A DNA stretch of 64,000 bases from Dysgonomonas sp. 521 (GTDB lineage Bacteria; Bacteroidota; Bacteroidia; Bacteroidales; Dysgonomonadaceae): assembly GCF_010501055.1 (NCBI RefSeq), contig NZ_QVMO01000003.1, positions 1 to 64,000 of the forward strand, read 5' to 3'. Below are positions 9,008-17,698 of this stretch, piece after piece. The notes beneath the pieces are model-generated. The model did no database searches, was not told where the DNA came from, and worked only from the letters and a program-made list of their open reading frames with translations. Positions within the stretch are counted from its first letter, which is position 1. Each line of letters starts with the position of its first letter. The position numbers and the translations under genes are program-made.

Positions 9008-9184
9008 TTAATAAAATATTTTTCTGACGGAATTCCACTCTCAAAAGAAGATATAGACACTGCTACTAATGCGAAAAAGCAACTTAGTGGCGGAGCTGTT
9101 GACGAGCAATCTATAGAAAAATTAGAGGAGTTAGCGGTAAAATGGGTTTTGGCAAATCCAGAAGTAATAAAATGTAAAGAATAA
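9008..9184 (+). pseudogene. C-terminal gene remnant abutting the MITE
   Basis: Directly after the MITE an open frame reads YFSDGIPLSKEDIDTAT... through a well-formed charged stretch to ANPEVIKCKE and a TAA at 9182-9184. It has coding-like composition but no start codon, and the DNA left of the MITE shows no matching 5' part. It looks like the last 50-55 codons of a gene whose front half was lost around the MITE insertion. I do not recognise the family. Confidence 0.45.
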
Positions 9185-9239
9185 AAAAGTGTAAAAAAGA
9201 TAGCCGGTATCGAGGGTGTGTTAAAAGTCAAAAAAAAGT

Positions 9240-9385
9240 AATTGTCATTGCTGGCTTGACCCGCAATCCCCTCATAAATAAGATTTTAAGATTTAAAAAT
9301 TTCAAGATCAACCATTATTTTTAAATCATTCATTCTTAATTACTTAACGGATCCGTATCAGGCACGAAATGACAGGCTTTTGACA
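9240..9385. repeat. Dispersed inverted repeat (TGTCATTGC...AATGACAGG family), copy 1
   Basis: Begins AATTGTCATTGC and ends CACGAAATGACAGGCTTT, so the ends are imperfect inverted repeats around an AT-rich centre. A related copy is at 19547-19634. No coding content seen. Confidence 0.5.
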
Positions 9386-9407
9386 CACTTTCCTACAAAT
9401 ACGGTAT

Positions 9408-10481
9408 TTACATGGACTTTTTATTGTACTTACTCAATATTGCCAAAACCTCATCCGTAACATCTCCAAAAATGGACACGCCTGACGCACCGTTCTCCAA
9501 GGCATATTTAATTCCGGCATCAAGTTCTTCATTATTTTTGAAATCGGGAAGGAATAAACCTGCATACAGAGGGAAACGCCCGTCTATCCCCCGCATTCCC
9601 TGCTTAACGGCATCCCCTATCCAGGGCACATCTTCTTTGTAGAAACCGTGGTAAATCATTGGGTAAACAGCATCCAGAGGCCAGTTAGTCCAATCCTGCC
9701 TAACCAGTCGCTTTGCCACATCAGGAGTAGGGAAAACGGCAGCCGTAAGAGGTTTATCATGGGCTTTGGCTACTTTGCCTATCTGGTTCACAATATCGGT
9801 CACTGCGTCATACCTGAACGATTTCCATGACAGGTTTTCCTGCGGATATTGTATACTGTCTATATCCTTATGGTATTTTTCTTTAAACTTAGCCTTACAT
9901 ATATCACAATAGCAGAAATCATATTCCGGCAATTCCTGAGTTTGCACAATGCCGTATGTACTCCACAGGTTTACAGCCAATATCACATCACTATAGCGAA
10001 CATAATCCATGTGAATACCATCCACATAATCTTTCGAGAGTGTATTCTCCACATCCTTTGCCAGAAATTCAGCTACCTCGGGCCGCGAAGGGCACATCCA
10101 GCGATAATAATCGACATAGGGCGGTTTCTCCGCGCACGACACCCCGCTCCTGCTCACGGCAGCCCATTCAGGATGAGCCTTCAACGCGTCGCTCCTGTTC
10201 ATGATCCACATCCAGCGATGCGCTTCCAGTCCCTGCGACTTTGCCGCGCGATAATGCTTCTCACTATCTGCTTCGAAGAAGATGCCAACAATGCCCGCAT
10301 CATGGTATTTCTTATACCGGGCTGCCAGTTCAGCTTCCGTATCGCTGTCCTGCGGATTGATCCATACCCAGTGTCTGTAAGATGTATCCGCCAGCTTCGA
10401 ATCCGCATTTTTTACACAGTTCGAAAAAAGAAAAGGCAGTATCAACAAGGCTAACCAGTAAATATTAAAATGTCTTTGCAT
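9408..10481 (-). CDS. Glycoside-hydrolase-like lipoprotein (GHL10-type)
   Basis: 357 aa. A signal peptide with lipobox LPFLFSNC places the lipidated Cys near residue 22. The body reads as a (beta/alpha)8 barrel of the putative glycosyl hydrolase GHL10 type: YRHWVWINPQDS at the start, VDGIHMDYVRYSD carrying a probable active-site Asp, FCYCDICKAKF (a Cys cluster), and VYPMIYHGFYKED. The substrate is unknown; related Bacteroidetes proteins are annotated family 10 glycosylhydrolase. It lies 12 nt downstream of the sirtuin gene on the same strand, suggesting co-transcription. Confidence 0.7.
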   Translation of the reverse strand: MQRHFNIYWLALLILPFLFSNCVKNADSKLADTSYRHWVWINPQDSDTEAELAARYKKYHDAGIVGIFFEADSEKHYRAAKSQGLEAHRWMWIMNRSDALKAHPEWAAVSRSGVSCAEKPPYVDYYRWMCPSRPEVAEFLAKDVENTLSKDYVDGIHMDYVRYSDVILAVNLWSTYGIVQTQELPEYDFCYCDICKAKFKEKYHKDIDSIQYPQENLSWKSFRYDAVTDIVNQIGKVAKAHDKPLTAAVFPTPDVAKRLVRQDWTNWPLDAVYPMIYHGFYKEDVPWIGDAVKQGMRGIDGRFPLYAGLFLPDFKNNEELDAGIKYALENGASGVSIFGDVTDEVLAILSKYNKKSM

Positions 10482-10493
10482 AGCTTTTATAGA

Positions 10494-11183
10494 TTATTTA
10501 GATTTAAGAATATTACGGAGTTCGGCCACCCCTTCCGAAGCGCCTTTCTTTATAAAACAAACATCCGGCTGATGCACGCTGACATCGTTCGGGTCGATCA
10601 GATAAACCGGAGTACCCGACCGTACGTAATTCAGCAAGCCCGCTGCCGGATACACATTCAGCGAAGTACCTATTACCACCAGAATATCTGCGGTATGCAC
10701 TATCTCCACCGCCTTTTCTATCATCGGGACAGCCTCGCCAAACCAGACAATGTGCGGACGGAGCTGTGAGCCTTTTTCGCACTTATCGCCCAGTTTAATC
10801 TCCCAGTTGTCGCGAGTGAGCGTGTATATCAGTGACGGATCGGCAGTAGAACGCACTTTGCTCAATTCTCCGTGAAGATGCAATACACTGGTGCTGCCGG
10901 CACGTTCGTGCAGGTCGTCCACATTCTGGGTTATGACAGAAACCTTATAACCGGCTTCCATTTCAGCAAGGCCGACATGCCCCTTGTTTGGTTTCGCATC
11001 GAAAGCCGCCTTGCGCCTTGCGTTATAAAAATCCAATACCAACTGCGGGTTGCGCCTGTACCCCTCGGGAGTGGCTACATCTTCAATGGCATATTGCTCC
11101 CATAAGCCTCCCGAATCCCTGAAAGTGGCAATTCCACTCTCTGCGCTCATCCCCGCACCTGTTAAAACAACAATATGTTTCAT
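10494..11183 (-). CDS. cobB: NAD-dependent protein deacylase (sirtuin)
   Basis: 229 aa, full-length class III-like sirtuin. NAD-binding GAGMSAESGIATFR is near the N-terminus, followed by FYNARRKA, whose Tyr and Arg (Y-x-x-R) match the acyl-carboxylate pocket of CobB/SIRT5 deacylases. TQNVDDLHERAG and the catalytic His in LHLHGEL follow. The zinc ribbon is degenerate: where a four-Cys site is expected (HGELSKVRSTADP to GDKCEKGSQLRP) only one Cys remains. It would remove acetyl or succinyl groups from lysines in the cytoplasm. A minus-strand TATATTTG box is 30 nt upstream. Confidence 0.92.
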   Translation of the reverse strand: MKHIVVLTGAGMSAESGIATFRDSGGLWEQYAIEDVATPEGYRRNPQLVLDFYNARRKAAFDAKPNKGHVGLAEMEAGYKVSVITQNVDDLHERAGSTSVLHLHGELSKVRSTADPSLIYTLTRDNWEIKLGDKCEKGSQLRPHIVWFGEAVPMIEKAVEIVHTADILVVIGTSLNVYPAAGLLNYVRSGTPVYLIDPNDVSVHQPDVCFIKKGASEGVAELRNILKSK

Positions 11184-11212
11184 AAACTATTAAAAAATGT
11201 AAGTATCGTACA

Positions 11213-11220
11213 CAAATATA
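11213..11220 (-). promoter_or_regulatory. TAnnTTTG -7 box for cobB
   Basis: The minus strand reads TATATTTG 30 nt before the cobB ATG. Confidence 0.55.
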
Positions 11221-11358
11221 GTTTTTTTCGGGGGTAAACTTTATTAAAGTATCATGAAAAGAATTACTTTTGTTGGCAAATTAAAACAATCAGTCCGATT
11301 TAGCGTTGCCGATGGTATCGGTTTGATTTACAAGGCTGATAAAAAAACAAAAGAATAT

Positions 11359-11946
11359 ATGGATAAAATTAGTTACGCTCTAGGTTTAAGCATCGGGAAC
11401 AATTTCATTAGCTCAGGTATCAAAAACGTGGATTTCGAATCTTTCCTGAAAGGGATGAAGGATGTAATCAACGAAAACACCCTCGACATGAGCTACGACG
11501 AAGCTAAACAGGTTATGAACGACTATTTCACCAAACTACAAGACGAAAGACTGGAAATCAACCAGAAAGCCGGCGAAGAATTTCTGGCTATCAATAAAAA
11601 CAAACCGGGAGTGGTAACGCTTCCAAGCGGCCTGCAATACGAAGTACTGAAAAAAGGAGACGGCCCGATACCTACACTTACCGATCAGGTACAATGCCAT
11701 TACCACGGTACGCTTATCGACGGTACTGTGTTCGACAGTTCGATAGAACGGGGGCAACCTGCCACATTTGGAGTAAACCAGGTAATTCCGGGATGGGTAG
11801 AAGCCCTTCAGCTGATGCCTGTAGGCTCTAAGTGGAAATTGTTTATCCCTGCCAACCTGGCTTACGGAAAAGCCGGCGCGGGACAGATGATCGAGCCGAA
11901 TTCGGCATTGGTATTCGAAGTAGAAATTTTAGATATTGTTAAATAA
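11359..11946 (+). CDS. FKBP-type peptidyl-prolyl cis-trans isomerase, cytoplasmic
   Basis: 195 aa from the ATG at 11359, giving MDKISYALGLSIGNN, the usual start of this FKBP22-like family. The reading frame is open back to 11254, but the extra 35 residues look unlike the family. An N-terminal helical dimerisation domain (1-85) precedes the FKBP domain, recognised by VQCHYHGTLIDGTVFDSS, VIPGWVEALQLMPVGSKW and NSALVFEVEILDI. No signal peptide, so cytosolic folding of prolyl bonds is expected. It is 15 nt upstream of a second FKBP gene, a duplicated pair with separate locations. Confidence 0.88.
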   Translation: MDKISYALGLSIGNNFISSGIKNVDFESFLKGMKDVINENTLDMSYDEAKQVMNDYFTKLQDERLEINQKAGEEFLAINKNKPGVVTLPSGLQYEVLKKGDGPIPTLTDQVQCHYHGTLIDGTVFDSSIERGQPATFGVNQVIPGWVEALQLMPVGSKWKLFIPANLAYGKAGAGQMIEPNSALVFEVEILDIVK

Positions 11947-11961
11947 TAACCCAGTAAAAAA

Positions 11962-12996
11962 ATGAAAAAAATTCAAGTTGTTGCTCTTTCGGCTATTGTA
12001 GCTTTCGGAGCTTTATTTACATCTTGTGGTGGAAATGTTTCTACAAACGTTCCTTTGAAAACAGATCTTGATACTATTTCTTATGCTTTTGGGGCCAGCC
12101 TGTATGAGCAAGGCTTGTCTATGCACCTTCAGCAACAACTAGGCCTGATCACTGACACCATGAATGTCAAAGCCAGTTATATGGGCAAGATCAACGCTGA
12201 AACTGACGCTCAGAAAAAAGCCGCGTTGGAAAAAGAATTGAAAGTAAAAATAGACTCTGTAACCAAAGCTAATAATAGAAATATATCGGAATTCCTTAGC
12301 GGATTGAAAGATGCGTTGAACTCTCCGGAATCTAAATCGGCTTATATGGCCGGTATATCGGTTGGCGGACAGATTTCAAAACAAATGATGCCGGGGCTTA
12401 TACAACAGATCTACGGTAACAATTCGAAAGAAAAACTGAATACCGATGCTTTCCTTGCTGCTATGGCTACTGCTATGAAGAAAGGTAAATTCGAAGTGAA
12501 CGACCCTTCTACTGTATTTAATACAAAAATGCAGGATATACAGGCTAAAGCCCAGGCAAGACAAGAAGAAGAGTTGAAGAAAGAAAACGCGGGAATAATT
12601 GCTGAAGGAGAAAAATTCCTTGCAGAAAACAAGGCTAAAGAAGGTGTTGTAACACTACCTGACGGATTGCAGTACAAAGTCATCAAAGCAGGAAACGGCC
12701 CTAAACCGGCTGCTACAGATGTTGTTAAAGTACACTATCATGGTACTCTTCTCGATGGAACTGTATTCGACAGCTCGGTGGAAAGAAAAGAACCTGCTAC
12801 ATTCAACGTAAACCGTGTGATCAAAGGCTGGACAGAGGCATTACAGTTGATGCCTGCCGGTTCTAAATGGATGCTTTACATCCCTTACGACCTGGCTTAC
12901 GGTTCGCGTGGCAGCGGAGAGAAAATCAAACCGTTTTCTACCCTTATTTTCGAAGTGGAACTAATAGAAGTTAATCCGAAGCCTGCCGGAAAATAA
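11962..12996 (+). CDS. FKBP-type peptidyl-prolyl cis-trans isomerase, lipoprotein
   Basis: 344 aa. Residues 1-22 are a lipoprotein signal with lipobox LFTSC. A long helical region (about 30-215) precedes a C-terminal FKBP domain with VKVHYHGTLLDGTVFDSS, VIKGWTEALQLMPAGSKW and STLIFEVELIEV. It should act as a periplasmic or outer-membrane-anchored chaperone. It shares its FKBP half closely with the preceding gene, consistent with duplication, and is probably in the same transcript. It has a longer helical arm than the cytoplasmic partner. Confidence 0.9.
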   Translation: MKKIQVVALSAIVAFGALFTSCGGNVSTNVPLKTDLDTISYAFGASLYEQGLSMHLQQQLGLITDTMNVKASYMGKINAETDAQKKAALEKELKVKIDSVTKANNRNISEFLSGLKDALNSPESKSAYMAGISVGGQISKQMMPGLIQQIYGNNSKEKLNTDAFLAAMATAMKKGKFEVNDPSTVFNTKMQDIQAKAQARQEEELKKENAGIIAEGEKFLAENKAKEGVVTLPDGLQYKVIKAGNGPKPAATDVVKVHYHGTLLDGTVFDSSVERKEPATFNVNRVIKGWTEALQLMPAGSKWMLYIPYDLAYGSRGSGEKIKPFSTLIFEVELIEVNPKPAGK

Positions 12997-13062
12997 GTTA
13001 AAAAGACAGGCTTAGATAATAATTTGGCACAAGTTTCGCAAATTATAGAGCAAAAAGCATAT

Positions 13063-13099
13063 TTATTGCAAAAAATATCATATATTTGAGATGCAATAA
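13063..13099. promoter_or_regulatory. Inverted repeat around the Lrp-gene promoter
   Basis: TTATTGCA (13063-13070) and TGCAATAA (13092-13099) are perfect inverted repeats separated by 21 nt, enclosing the -7 box TATATTTG at 13081-13088. This is a candidate autoregulatory operator for the Lrp-type regulator that starts at 13118. Confidence 0.5.
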
Positions 13100-13117
13100 C
13101 GATAAAAAGCTCATATT

Positions 13118-13582
13118 ATGCAAAAGATTGATAAACTTGATAAGAAGATTTTAGAGATTATATCCCAGAACGCGAGAATTCCGTTCAAAGATGTCGCTCT
13201 CGAATGTGGTGTTTCCCGTGCTGCTATCCACCAACGTGTACAACGTATGATAGAAATGGATGTGATAGTAGGTTCCGGCTACTTTGTCAACCCTAAGGTT
13301 CTCGGATATAACACATGTACATACATCGGGGTAAAACTGGAAAGAGGCTCCATGTATAAAACGGTGATACCCGAACTGGACAAAATACCGGAAATAGTAG
13401 AATCGCATTTTACCACAGGGCCATACACCATCCTTATCAAACTATATGCCAGAGACAACGAGCATCTGATGGATTTGCTTAACAATAAAATACAGGACAT
13501 ACCGGGAGTTGTAGCTACAGAAACTATGATCTCGTTAAGCCAGGGAGTAAAACGCCAGATACCTATATCTAAATCTGAATAA
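13118..13582 (+). CDS. Lrp/AsnC family transcriptional regulator
   Basis: 154 aa. The N-terminal winged helix-turn-helix (LDKKILEIISQNARIPFKDVALECGVSRAAIHQRVQRM, residues 5-43) is followed by a RAM ligand-sensing domain (about 65-145; GPYTILIKLYARDNEHLMDLL). The family forms dimers and octamers that respond to amino acids. Monocistronic, with its own promoter box, a palindrome around it, and a strong terminator. Its targets are unknown; the only candidate site visible is its own promoter. Confidence 0.92.
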   Translation: MQKIDKLDKKILEIISQNARIPFKDVALECGVSRAAIHQRVQRMIEMDVIVGSGYFVNPKVLGYNTCTYIGVKLERGSMYKTVIPELDKIPEIVESHFTTGPYTILIKLYARDNEHLMDLLNNKIQDIPGVVATETMISLSQGVKRQIPISKSE

Positions 13583-13610
13583 TCAAGGCTTATTATATCA
13601 TTCTATACGG

Positions 13611-13650
13611 AAAGGATAGCATCGGAAAGGATGCTATCCTTTTTCTTTTA
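13611..13650 (+). terminator. Intrinsic terminator of the Lrp gene
   Basis: Perfect 13-bp stem AAAGGATAGCATC (13611-13623) with its complement (13630-13642), 6-nt loop, then TTTTCTTTT. Confidence 0.9.
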
Positions 13651-13802
13651 TCGGATAAGGAACGGTTGTTTAACCCGACGATTTCTCGTTGGGGATTTAA
13701 AATCCGCTGTTAAAAACTATCGGATTACAAATCGGGTAGGACGAGGTATTTGCAAATCCGACAGGACGAGTTCAGTCCCCTCGGGACAATTTTACGTAAT
13801 TA

Positions 13803-14015
13803 GTAATTGTTTAAATTTTATACGAATATTTTATTATATCTTTTTCTTCGTTCATTTTTAGTCTGTTTTCGGCTGTTTTTTCCTTTCTCTCAACTCAACC
13901 AGCGGTCACAGGAGCGAAGCGTATGTAAATAGCCCGCTATTATCGTTTCAAGAAAGAAAAAAACATCTCTAAAACATCTCTAAAAATTTGAACGAATAAA
14001 ATTTAAACAGTTTCT
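13803..14015 (+). mobile_element. AAACTGTTTAAATTTTAT family MITE-like repeat, copy 1
   Basis: Left end TTGTTTAAATTTTATACG, right end GAATAAAATTTAAACAGTTTCT: imperfect terminal inverted repeats. The interior holds a poly-pyrimidine stretch, the hairpin AATAGCCCGCTATT and two tandem ACATCTCTAAA units. Unlike copy 2 it carries an extra segment of about 30 bp (CAGCGGTCACAGGAGCGAAG). The stretch 13650-13800 before it holds short hairpins of repeated GATTACAAATC-like words and no gene. Confidence 0.75.
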
Positions 14016-14082
14016 TACGTCCCAAAAAGTTATAGAGACCTAATATTTCAGGTATAGTAGCGGATATTCATTAATTTTTTAA

Positions 14083-14090
14083 TATTTTTG
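14083..14090 (+). promoter_or_regulatory. TAnnTTTG -7 box for the PASTA-rluD operon
   Basis: TATTTTTG is 28 nt before the ATG at 14119. Confidence 0.6.
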
Positions 14091-14118
14091 TACCTTCATT
14101 CGATTAGAATAGCCATAC

Positions 14119-14751
14119 ATGAAAAAAGAAAATATCATACAAAGGTTATTGAAAAATATCTACGTGAAGAACATACTGCTAATGGTCGCAGCATTTGTAG
14201 GCTGTGTACTCATTGTGTTGCTTCTCCTTAACTTTTACACAAAACATAACGAATCGATAGAGGTTCCTACCGTCAAAGGATTGCAGGTGCAAGACGCCGC
14301 AGGCATCCTGGCTTCCAGCGATCTCAGATACGAAGTCAGCGATTCGGTTTATCAGTCCGACGGCGCACCGGGATCCATTATAGAGCAAATACCGAAAGAA
14401 CTATCGAAAGTAAAAAAAGGCCGTACCGTATTTTTGACTATAAAGGCCAAAGGCGCACAAATGGTAGCGATCCCTGAGCTTAAAGACTATTCGCGCAGAC
14501 AGGCGGAGGCTCAGCTTATTTCATTGGGATTCAGCAAAATCACCATACAAGAAGTACCGGCTGCATATAAAGGACTGGTTATATCCGTCTCCTATAAGGG
14601 AAAACAACTGACACCCAATCAAAAGATACCGATGGGCTCTCCTCTGACAATGACCGTTGGGGCGGGAGGCGAAAGCAGTAGTGACGAGGATGACAGTATT
14701 TCTGGCCAAACAACGGATTCTCCTGATATTGATAAATCTTTTTTTGAATAA
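14119..14751 (+). CDS. PASTA-domain membrane protein
   Basis: 210 aa. A single N-terminal membrane helix (about 17-39, ILLMVAAFVGCVLIVLLLLN) is followed by two to three PASTA repeats in the periplasm (EVPTVKGLQVQDAAGILASS; MVAIPELKDYSRRQAEAQLIS) and a Ser/Asp-rich low-complexity tail. PASTA domains bind muropeptides or stabilise wall-associated proteins, but here there is no kinase or transpeptidase domain. The stop overlaps the next start by one base (TAATG), so the pair is translationally coupled to rluD. The downstream ddl suggests a wall-related setting. Confidence 0.87.
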   Translation: MKKENIIQRLLKNIYVKNILLMVAAFVGCVLIVLLLLNFYTKHNESIEVPTVKGLQVQDAAGILASSDLRYEVSDSVYQSDGAPGSIIEQIPKELSKVKKGRTVFLTIKAKGAQMVAIPELKDYSRRQAEAQLISLGFSKITIQEVPAAYKGLVISVSYKGKQLTPNQKIPMGSPLTMTVGAGGESSSDEDDSISGQTTDSPDIDKSFFE

Positions 14752-15818
14752 TGACAGACAACTCATTTGACGAAATCGACGATTTTTCGGAAGATGACTT
14801 TGCTGAAGAACAAAATTCCGAATTATTCGAACATTACCGTTTTGTAGCTGATAAGGGTCAGGGACAAATACGTGTGGATAAATACCTGGCCATGCACATA
14901 GTCGGGGTATCGCGCAACCGCATACAACAAGCTGCGGAAGCCAACTGCATATTGGTAAACGACACGCCTGTCAAATCCAATTATAAGATAAAGCCACTCG
15001 ATGTGATCTCGGTAGTGATGAACCGCCCGCCACGAGAGCTGGAAATAGTACCGGAGAATATACCTTTAGATGTGGTGTATGAAGATGAAGACCTGATGGT
15101 AATTAACAAACCGCCGGGACTGGTAGTGCATCCGGGCTTTGGCAACTATCAGGGTACAATGGTAAACGCAATAGCTTACAGATTGAAGGATTCGCCGGAA
15201 TATGACCCGAAAGACCCGCGGCTGGGAATCGTCCACCGCATCGATAAAGATACATCGGGACTGATACTAGTAGCGAAAAACGCCAATGCTAAAACGCATC
15301 TTTCGGCACAGTTTTTTAACAAAACAACCAAACGCCAATATGTAGCCCTCGTATGGGGCACTATCAACGAAGACAAAGGGCGTATAGAAGGTAATATCGG
15401 GCGCAGCCTCAAAGACCGTATGCTGATGACCGTTTTCCCCAACGGGGACTACGGAAAGCCGGCTGTTACACATTTCGAGATTTTGGAGCGCCTGGGCTAT
15501 GTCACTTTTATCAAGTGCAGGCTGGAAACCGGACGCACTCATCAGATACGTGTACACATGAAATATATAGGGCATACGTTGTTCAATGATGAGCGCTATG
15601 GGGGAAATGAGATACTGAAAGGGACCAACTTCGCTAAATATAAGCAGTTTGTTCAGAACTGTTTCAGCATTTGTCCCCGTCAGGCATTACATGCCCAAAC
15701 ATTAGGCTTTATTCACCCGCGTACGGGAGAGGAAATGATGTTTGAAGCCCCGTTGCCGGATGACATAAACCTATTGTTGGAAAAATGGCGCGGATATATA
15801 GCGCACAGGGAGTTGTAG
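14751..15818 (+). CDS. rluD: RluA-family 23S rRNA pseudouridine synthase
   Basis: 355 aa. An N-terminal S4 RNA-binding domain (about 40-105, IRVDKYLAMHIVGVSRNRIQ) is followed by the catalytic domain with GIVHRIDKDTSGLILVAKN, whose Asp is the nucleophile, and CRLETGRTHQIRVH. It probably converts uridines of 23S rRNA helix 69 to pseudouridine; the D-type assignment rests on length and architecture. It starts inside the stop codon of the PASTA gene. In many Bacteroidetes ddl follows directly; here 892 bp of repeats intervene. Confidence 0.87.
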   Translation: MTDNSFDEIDDFSEDDFAEEQNSELFEHYRFVADKGQGQIRVDKYLAMHIVGVSRNRIQQAAEANCILVNDTPVKSNYKIKPLDVISVVMNRPPRELEIVPENIPLDVVYEDEDLMVINKPPGLVVHPGFGNYQGTMVNAIAYRLKDSPEYDPKDPRLGIVHRIDKDTSGLILVAKNANAKTHLSAQFFNKTTKRQYVALVWGTINEDKGRIEGNIGRSLKDRMLMTVFPNGDYGKPAVTHFEILERLGYVTFIKCRLETGRTHQIRVHMKYIGHTLFNDERYGGNEILKGTNFAKYKQFVQNCFSICPRQALHAQTLGFIHPRTGEEMMFEAPLPDDINLLLEKWRGYIAHREL

Positions 15819-16430
15819 AAATGCACCCCTCCCAACCTCCCCAAGAGTGAGGAGTGGATAAATACTGTAAGGATGTATGTACCGGAAAAAAATTTATCTT
15901 ATAAGGAGCAACAAGCGTGTTGCAGACGAAAAAAGGTAACAATAAAAGACGATAGAAAAAGTGTCACTTTTGTCACTTTTTTAATTTTCCACCTGTCTCT
16001 CATTCCGTTAGGGATGATGAGAAAGACCAGATTATTTTTAGATATTAATGCGAATCAGGGGTTGAAAGCAGCTCAACACCTGCCTGAAAGGCTGAATCTT
16101 CATATCCGTATGCAAGCGCAGCGTAGCTTACGGAGCAAGGGGCAATTACACTCCCCCTGCCCGAAGCGGCAGGACACACAGTATGTCCTGTCTTTCAGAC
16201 AGCTGGTATTGCTCATCCTTTTTCCGCAGGTCGATGACCCGCGGTTATGAAAATTTGGCTTTTCAAGCCATTTTTCAAATCCTGCCTGGCATTATTAAGT
16301 AATGGAAAATATTTATTGCAACATTATTTTCGTTCCTGTTATGCTGACAACAGGAAGTATCTCTTGTCACTTTCTCCTTTGAGAAACGAGATCCTTCGTT
16401 CCTCAGGATGACAAAGAGAATATTGCTTTA
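15819..16430. other. Gene-free stretch with stacked repeats between rluD and ddl
   Basis: No convincing gene. From left to right it holds a C-rich CCTCCCC-type box (15825-15855), the word GTGTCACTTTTGTCACTTTT at about 15961-15980, an end word TAATGCGAATCA (16046-16057) shared with elements at 28.1 kb and 35.9 kb, several GC-rich hairpins (for example 16092-16240), and a TCACTTTCTCCTTT...AGGATGACA module (16367-16412). Copy 2 of the MITE-like family follows at 16431. An open frame at 15873-16250 runs through these hairpins and is probably chance. Confidence 0.55.
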
Positions 16431-16613
16431 GTAACTGTTTAAATTTTATACGAATATTTTATTATACCTTTTTCTTCGTTCATTTTTAGGCTGTTTTTGG
16501 CTGTTTTTTCCTTTCTCTCAACTCAAATAGCCCGCTATTATCGTTTCGAGGAAGAAAAAAACATCTCTAAAACATCTCTAAAAATTGGAACGAATAAAAT
16601 TTAAACAGTTTCT
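16431..16613 (+). mobile_element. AAACTGTTTAAATTTTAT family MITE-like repeat, copy 2
   Basis: GTAACTGTTTAAATTTTATA at the left and ATAAAATTTAAACAGTTTCT at the right, same orientation as copy 1. About 183 bp, lacking the extra segment of copies 1 and 3. Interior shared word for word over long runs (TTTTTCTTCGTTCATTTTTAG; AATAGCCCGCTATTATCG). Confidence 0.75.
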
Positions 16614-16710
16614 TAATTATTATTGATTACTTACAGGACAAAAAATATTGACAACAGAAAGATGTAACAGATGTTTACTGTTTACTGATAAAAAAACTAT
16701 TCATTAGCAA

Positions 16711-17694
16711 ATGAAACGAAATATTGCGATAGTATGGGGAGGATATTCCTCCGAAATCGTTGTTTCAGCCAAAAGTATGGCCGGCGTATATTCTTTTCTG
16801 GATAAAGGGAAGTACGAGATTTATAAAGTAAAAATCGTAAAAGAAGGCTGGACTGTGGAAATTGATGGCGAAACATATCCCGTGGATAAAAACGACTTCA
16901 CTTTCTTATGCCCGCAGCAAAAAGAAAAAGTGCGGTTCGACTTTGCCTTTATCATCATACACGGCTCTCCCGGAGAGGACGGGCACTTGCAATCGTACTT
17001 CGATATGCTGGATATTCCTTATTCTACATGTGGAATGATGGCCTCGGCTTTAACAATGAATAAGTTTGTATGCAATAATTTCCTTAAAAACTTTGGGATA
17101 ACAGTTGCTAATTCTTTATATTTGAATAAAGATTCAAAATATGGCATAAATGACATTGCCAACAAATTGGGTTTACCGATGTTTGTTAAACCAAATACGG
17201 GAGGTTCGAGCTTTGCAACAACAAAAGTAAAATCCATAGACCAGATACAAAAAGCGATAGATGATGCATTTGGCGAAACGCCGGATGTAATTATCGAAAG
17301 CTTTATCGAAGGCCGGGAAGTTACATGCGGTTGCTACAAGATAAAGGGTAAAGAAGTAGTTTTTCCCTTGACGGAAGTTGTCACTTCAAACGATTTTTTC
17401 GACTACAACGCCAAATATGAAGGTCAGGTAGAAGAAATAACCCCGGCGCGCATAGCAAAGGATATGACAGATGAAATACAACGGCTGACCCGTAAAGTAT
17501 ATGATTTGGTAGGAGCCAAAGGTATAATCCGGGTCGACTTCATTATTTGCGGAGATATACCATACTTGTTGGAAGTAAATACCGTTCCGGGTATGACACA
17601 GACTAGTTTCATCCCTCAACAGGTAGCCGCTGCAGGACTGAATATAACTGAAGTCTTAACAGAGATTATAGAGAACGAATTTAATGGAAATTGA
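16711..17694 (+). CDS. ddl: D-alanine--D-alanine ligase
   Basis: 327 aa, ATP-grasp fold. It joins two D-Ala for the peptidoglycan precursor in the cytoplasm. The N-terminal domain carries IVWGGYSSEIVVS and HGSPGEDG. The ATP-grasp part has KPNTGGSSFATTKV, ESFIEGREVTCG and the metal-binding DFIICGDIPYLLEVNTVPGMT. Length is normal. It is followed by the acyltransferase gene with a 4-nt gap, so the two are one transcript. Its upstream partner rluD is now 892 bp away behind repeats. Confidence 0.93.
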   Translation: MKRNIAIVWGGYSSEIVVSAKSMAGVYSFLDKGKYEIYKVKIVKEGWTVEIDGETYPVDKNDFTFLCPQQKEKVRFDFAFIIIHGSPGEDGHLQSYFDMLDIPYSTCGMMASALTMNKFVCNNFLKNFGITVANSLYLNKDSKYGINDIANKLGLPMFVKPNTGGSSFATTKVKSIDQIQKAIDDAFGETPDVIIESFIEGREVTCGCYKIKGKEVVFPLTEVVTSNDFFDYNAKYEGQVEEITPARIAKDMTDEIQRLTRKVYDLVGAKGIIRVDFIICGDIPYLLEVNTVPGMTQTSFIPQQVAAAGLNITEVLTEIIENEFNGN

Positions 17695-17698
17695 TACC

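Noticed and set aside
9849-10454. 201-aa plus-strand open frame opposite the GHL10 gene
   Set aside because: Antisense shadow of a well-supported lipoprotein gene.
11254-11358. Earlier ATG for the first FKBP gene
   Set aside because: The added 35 residues are unlike the family, whose members start MDKISYALGL.
15873-16250. 125-aa plus-strand open frame between rluD and ddl
   Set aside because: It runs through stacked hairpin repeats and shows no coding pattern or family resemblance.
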